From Akkermansiaceae bacterium (GTDB lineage: Bacteria; Verrucomicrobiota; Verrucomicrobiia; Verrucomicrobiales; Akkermansiaceae), in assembly GCA_905181965.1 (NCBI GenBank), contig CAJIZY010000012.1, forward strand, positions 50,821 to 114,820: DNA of 64,000 nucleotides. The letters are read 5' to 3'. The notes beneath the pieces are model-generated. The model saw only the letters and a list, made by a program, of their open reading frames with translations, was not told the DNA's origin and did not search any database. The position numbers were made by a program, and so were the translations under genes. Positions 63,951 through 64,000 of this stretch are shown in pieces (within the stretch, counting starts at the first letter, position 1; every line of letters starts with the position of its first letter).

Positions 63951-64000
63951 TTTTATAAGGGTTTTAGAGGGGAGGGGAGGTTGGTATACCAAAAAGTTAT

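Overview
The window looks like a chromosomal segment of a marine-type Verrucomicrobiota (Verrucomicrobiae/Verrucomicrobiales-like). This rests on gene content: two paired sets of planctomycete/verrucomicrobial DUF1549-DUF1553 and DUF1501 proteins, a DUF2231-cytochrome c-leucine-rich-repeat protein, a secreted Cys-type sulfatase, an SGNH hydrolase fused to a DUF1080 domain, a PUR-domain protein and a b558-type SdhCAB complex. There is no phage, IS element, CRISPR array or obvious genomic island. One tRNA (Thr, CGT) lies at the right end.

Layout. 1-5.7 kb: a BaiN-type flavoprotein (cut by the window edge), an MlaF/MlaD lipid-transport pair without MlaE, SGNH-DUF1080 hydrolase and sulfatase. 6-7.8 kb: minus-strand operon of a zinc-ribbon protein, tRNA-dihydrouridine synthase and a PUR-domain protein. 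8-17.6 kb: cytochrome/LRR membrane protein, MidA-type methyltransferase, then a plus-strand run of a PBP1-like protein with a degenerate transpeptidase site, two unknown proteins, a small lipoprotein and an NhaP-type antiporter. 17.6-24.8 kb: TPR protein, Dabb protein, recA with a possible operator and terminators, nrnA, truB, lspA. 24.8-31.7 kb: minus-strand DUF2062, RluA, DUF2238, methyltransferase, FMN-binding/NosR-like protein and a secreted FAD oxidoreductase. 31.8-42.4 kb: avtA, AsmA-like protein, MoxR ATPase, a TIGR03943/permease metal-export-like pair and the first DUF1553/DUF1501 pair. 42.7-48 kb: fabI, a GYF_2/DUF4190 repeat protein, DUF2752 and a tricorn-like protease. 48.2-56.1 kb: sdhCAB and the second DUF1501/DUF1553 pair. 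56.4-64 kb: pheS, rplT, rpmI, asnS, NhaC antiporter, a HEAT-like Pro/Ala-rich membrane protein and tRNA-Thr.

The most striking global property is damage to reading frames. At least fourteen loci are broken by indels, a nonsense codon or an abrupt junction: the TPR gene, recA, nrnA, avtA, moxR, the GYF_2 gene, sdhA, DUF1501 copy 2, DUF1553 copy 2, pheS, rplT, asnS, nhaC and the HEAT-like gene. Nearly all continue in another frame to a family-typical end, many slips lie in homopolymers, and several of the genes are normally essential. The simplest reading is uncorrected sequencing or assembly error rather than gene decay. Coordinates for these genes are given for the whole reconstructed locus.

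The best biological leads are the PBP1-like protein that has lost the SxxK and SxN transpeptidase motifs, the translationally coupled cluster of unknown envelope genes behind it, the palindrome inside the presumed recA promoter, and the membrane FMN-binding/4Fe-4S protein in a conserved-looking minus-strand gene run.
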